A stretch of DNA of 64,000 nt from Gorillibacterium timonense (lineage in GTDB: Bacteria > Bacillota > Bacilli > Paenibacillales > NBRC-103111), in the NCBI RefSeq assembly GCF_001457415.1, contig NZ_LN881724.1, positions 1,178,001 to 1,242,000 on the forward strand. Direction: 5' to 3'. Shown here piece after piece: positions 61,261-64,000 of this stretch. The first letter of the stretch is position 1. Every line of letters starts with the position of its first letter. A model generated the notes under the pieces. The model was given only the letters and a program-made list of their open reading frames with translations, had not been told where the DNA came from and did not search any database. Both the position numbers and the translations under genes were made by a program.

Positions 61261-63458
61261 CGACAAGCCAAGGGTTGGGGGTAGTGGCAGTGGAGGCTCT
61301 GAAAGCCTATATTCTTAAGCAATACGCGCAGGACCGGATTGACCGACAGACGGCGAAAGAACTCTTGAAGCATCTTGAGAGACTGAAGCTGGAGAAGCAG
61401 GAGACGGATATAGCCATAATCGGCATGGCCGCCAGATTCCCGGGTATTGAGAATCCGAAAGATCTGTGGAGGACAGCCGTCAATGGAATAAACCGGGTCG
61501 GTCCCATGTCGGCAAGAAGAGTGAAGGACATGCAGCAGCTATCCGGGCAGACGGGTCGGAACTACGTGAAGCAAGGCGGATTTCTAGACCGGATCGATGA
61601 GTTTGATGCGGAGAGCTTTGGGATTTCCGATATCGAAGCGCTTCATATGGACCCCTATCAACGAATATTGCTGGAGCTTAGCCGGGAGTGCCTGGGAGAT
61701 GCTGGCTTGTTGGCGGAGGATATAAAGGGAACCTCCACGGGGGTTTTTATCGGAAGAGATCACACCAATCACTCCCCCTACGGAGATCTTTTGCAAGAAT
61801 GGACTCTTCACGCGGAATCGGGCAATTGGAGCGGCGTTCTCGCAAGCCGAATTTCCTATACGTACGATTTGAAGGGACCTGCCATCGTCTCGGATACGGC
61901 TTGTTCTTCCGCATTGGTTTCGGTATATGCTGCTTGCCGGGATCTCCGAAACGGCCAATGTTCGATGGCGTTAGCCGGTGGAATCTCACTGGACTTCTAC
62001 CCGGATAACGCCAGTCTCGCCATGGAGAACTATGTGGAGTCGCCGGATGGGATTTTGAGACCGTTTGGACGGGAAGCGACCGGTACGGTATGGGGAGAAG
62101 GAGCGGGCCTTGTCTTGTTAAAGCCTCTTCGGACAGCCCTGCGGGACGGAGACAATATTCAAGCTGTCATTAAGGGAATCGCCCTTAACAATGACGGACA
62201 ATCCAACGGAATATTCGCACCGAATCCGGAAGCCCAAACAGAAGCGATAAAACGAGCTTGGCAAGAAGCGGGGATCGACCCGGAGCATATCGGATACATG
62301 GAAGCCCACGGAACCGGCACTCGATTGGGAGACCCGATCGAATTGAAGGGAATCACCTCCTCGTTTCGGAAGCATACGAATAAAAGGCAGTTCTGTGCGA
62401 TCGGCGCGATCAAAGCGAATATCGGACACTCTCAAGCTGCTTCTGGAATGGCTTCCCTGATCAAAGCCGTGATGACGATTAAAGAGGGAATCCTTCCACC
62501 CAGCATAAATTTTAACGGTCCTAATCAATTGATTTCCTTTTGTGATTCGCCCGTGTATCTCAATGATCGGGTTAGAAAATGGGAACCGGACTGGAAAAGG
62601 ATCGCCACGGTCAGCAATTTTGGCTTTACCGGCACGAATTGCCACATGGTGCTGCAGGAAGAGGAGGAATCCTCATTGCCGATAGAAGAGAGAAGAGGAC
62701 CGCATCTCTTCACCCTTTCCGCTTATCGGGAAGAGGATCTGATCGAGTGGATCGGAAGATTCGCAGAGGAATATCGGTACGGTGAGCACTACGATTCCGA
62801 TGACATTTGTTTTACCTCGAATGCAGGAAGAGCCCAGCTTCCATACAGACTTGCTTTTATCTTTGAACAGAAACGAGAGTTCATTCAGCAATTGAAGCTG
62901 TATCAAGATGGCGTATTGGCCGATGGAGTTTATGCCGGTTCCGGTGATCCGATCTCGAAGGGCAAGGAGCGTCTTGCTCGAGATCATATTGGCCACTTTC
63001 GGGAAACAAGGGGAAAGGAAGAGCTGACTGAATTGGCCAAGCTCTACGTCGGAGGCTGCCACGTGGATTGGATGGGGTTGTACCAGGGGATGCCAACCAA
63101 GCGCATCAGCTTGCCGCTTCAGAAATACAGGCGTAAGCGCTATTGGCCGGAACGCTTATCTTCAAATGATTCGCATCGGGCGAACCCGATCTCCGATCAG
63201 ACAAGAGGCGAAACAGTCATGCCCGCCGACTTATGGGAAAGTACCCTTCATCGCATCTGGCTAGAAGTGCTAGGCGAGGAGATAGGCTTAACCGAAATCT
63301 CGGTATTGGATGATTACTTGGAAATTGGAGGAAATTCGGTGCTGGCTGTGAAAATCGAGGTCTTGATGGAACGGGAAGGAATGCCTATGCAAAGCTCGGA
63401 TTTATATCGGTATCGTACCATTCGGGAGTTGGCCAATGAATGGAGGAGCCGATCATGA
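61257..63458 (+). CDS. trans-AT polyketide synthase: KS-ACP
   Basis: About 733 residues. Frame opens at TTG 61257, overlapping the previous stop (TTGA); GTG 61284 or 61290 behind GGGGG are alternative starts. N-terminal docking helices (ALKAYILKQYAQDRIDRQTA), KS4 with Cys216, His351, His391, post-KS linker ending YRRKRYWPE, and ACP4 EIGGNSVLA (Ser694). No reductive domain, AT or TE. An intact decarboxylating KS would give a beta-keto unit unless acted on in trans. Its last bases overlap the next gene by 4 bp. Confidence 0.94.
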   Translation: MTTSQGLGVVAVEALKAYILKQYAQDRIDRQTAKELLKHLERLKLEKQETDIAIIGMAARFPGIENPKDLWRTAVNGINRVGPMSARRVKDMQQLSGQTGRNYVKQGGFLDRIDEFDAESFGISDIEALHMDPYQRILLELSRECLGDAGLLAEDIKGTSTGVFIGRDHTNHSPYGDLLQEWTLHAESGNWSGVLASRISYTYDLKGPAIVSDTACSSALVSVYAACRDLRNGQCSMALAGGISLDFYPDNASLAMENYVESPDGILRPFGREATGTVWGEGAGLVLLKPLRTALRDGDNIQAVIKGIALNNDGQSNGIFAPNPEAQTEAIKRAWQEAGIDPEHIGYMEAHGTGTRLGDPIELKGITSSFRKHTNKRQFCAIGAIKANIGHSQAASGMASLIKAVMTIKEGILPPSINFNGPNQLISFCDSPVYLNDRVRKWEPDWKRIATVSNFGFTGTNCHMVLQEEEESSLPIEERRGPHLFTLSAYREEDLIEWIGRFAEEYRYGEHYDSDDICFTSNAGRAQLPYRLAFIFEQKREFIQQLKLYQDGVLADGVYAGSGDPISKGKERLARDHIGHFRETRGKEELTELAKLYVGGCHVDWMGLYQGMPTKRISLPLQKYRRKRYWPERLSSNDSHRANPISDQTRGETVMPADLWESTLHRIWLEVLGEEIGLTEISVLDDYLEIGGNSVLAVKIEVLMEREGMPMQSSDLYRYRTIRELANEWRSRS

Positions 63459-64000
63459 TGACGATATTGCCGAACATCCAGCCATTTAACGAATTGTTTC
63501 ACAGGAACTGCTTTTACAATTCCCTGTATCCGATTATGAATGCGTTCGGCCTCGGGACCTTGCCTGTGCTCGTGAATGATATCCCGGTGTGCGAATACGA
63601 CTCGAAGGATCCTATCGAAAGCTTTTCTATCGAATACATGCCTCGTTTGTCGTTGCCTGATGTGCTTCAACAACATCATGTGGAAAGTCACGACCAACTT
63701 CAAAGTTCACGACTCATCGAAGATATTAAACATTGCATTCGGGAACAAAGACCGGTGATTGTATGGGTGGATTGCTATTACGCAGCTTCCCGTTTGGATA
63801 CCTATCAGAAGAGACATATTCCCCATGCCTGGCTGATTTATGGCTATGATGAGCTTCAGAAAAAGGTCTTTATTCTGGATCATAATTACCGCGATACCCT
63901 TATGTACAAGCCTAAAGAGATTCCTTATGAGGAACTGGAAGAATGCTATCAAGGCTATATCAACAACTATTTGAAGGATTGCGGGAATCCGGCATCGCAG
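63455..64000 (+). CDS. BtrH-like papain-fold acyltransferase/release protein (3'-truncated)
   Basis: Open to the window end (at least 182 residues). GGAGGAG precedes ATG 63455, which overlaps the PKS stop. FHRNCFYNSLYPIMNAFGLG (Cys19), IPHAWLIYGYDE (His124) and VFILDHNY (Asp142) give a Cys-His-Asp order and spacing of papain-like folds and resemble the N-terminal domain of BtrH, which moves an acyl group from a carrier protein to an amine in butirosin synthesis. Coupled to a PKS with no TE, it could release or transfer the finished chain. Family by memory; the C-terminal part is outside the window. Confidence 0.72.
   Translation, partial: MMTILPNIQPFNELFHRNCFYNSLYPIMNAFGLGTLPVLVNDIPVCEYDSKDPIESFSIEYMPRLSLPDVLQQHHVESHDQLQSSRLIEDIKHCIREQRPVIVWVDCYYAASRLDTYQKRHIPHAWLIYGYDELQKKVFILDHNYRDTLMYKPKEIPYEELEECYQGYINNYLKDCGNPASQ

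Noticed and set aside
49766..63458. Integrated AT, ER or TE domains in the PKS proteins
   Set aside because: No GHSxGE motif, no ER nucleotide loop and no GxSxG between the assigned KS, DH, KR and ACP domains.

Overview
The window looks like chromosomal DNA of a spore-forming, mid-GC Firmicute, most likely Paenibacillaceae (Paenibacillus or Cohnella-like). This rests on remembered family resemblance: strong SigA-type promoters and AGGAGG ribosome sites, a Gram-positive 6S RNA, a Met T-box, a GlnR/TnrA-type box at amtB, RelQ, a short Bacillus-type ferredoxin, a YjcZ-family sporulation micropeptide, YugP, YkvI and Smr-less MutS2 relatives. No search was run.

Bases 1 to about 45,100 are mostly core genome. 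In order: the end of a YesL-like membrane protein; 6S RNA; xylulokinase (minus) divergent from a DeoR-type regulator; the Leloir operon galK-galE-galT with a near-ideal promoter and a perfect 16-bp palindrome just after the predicted +1; tpx divergent from a GltC-like LysR gene; YugP; amtB followed by a GlnD-like nucleotidyltransferase and a DnaQ-like exonuclease; an MFS pump; a TlpA-like thioredoxin; citramalate synthase; DNA polymerase IV; ferredoxin; an L,D-transpeptidase; a pyrD-relQ-DUF309-rsuA-like-HAD run; rsmF; AIM24; a T-box-controlled short metG; a glycosyltransferase; YkvI; xpt; a MutS2 relative; and tRNA-Leu(CAG). Several small genes of unknown function lie between. Three copies of a ~95-bp palindromic repeat (601, 2728, 14572) look like a non-autonomous mobile element.

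From about 45,150 to the right edge the DNA changes: an AT-rich junction after tRNA-Leu, then one promoter driving a compact, co-oriented operon for a hybrid NRPS/trans-AT polyketide synthase. It encodes a type II thioesterase, a loading A-T protein whose specificity pocket reads like glycine, a free-standing malonyl-type acyltransferase, three PKS proteins without AT domains (KS-DH-KR-ACP-KS-ACP, KS-DH-KR-ACP, KS-ACP) and, running off the window, a BtrH-like papain-fold protein that could transfer or release the acyl chain. Most genes overlap by 4 nt and the PKS ends carry helical docking-type segments. Four complete KS active sites and two reductive modules suggest a glycine-primed chain extended about four times within the window. 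The line has no integrated TE, ER or methyltransferase here, and the cluster clearly continues beyond base 64,000. I do not recognise the product.
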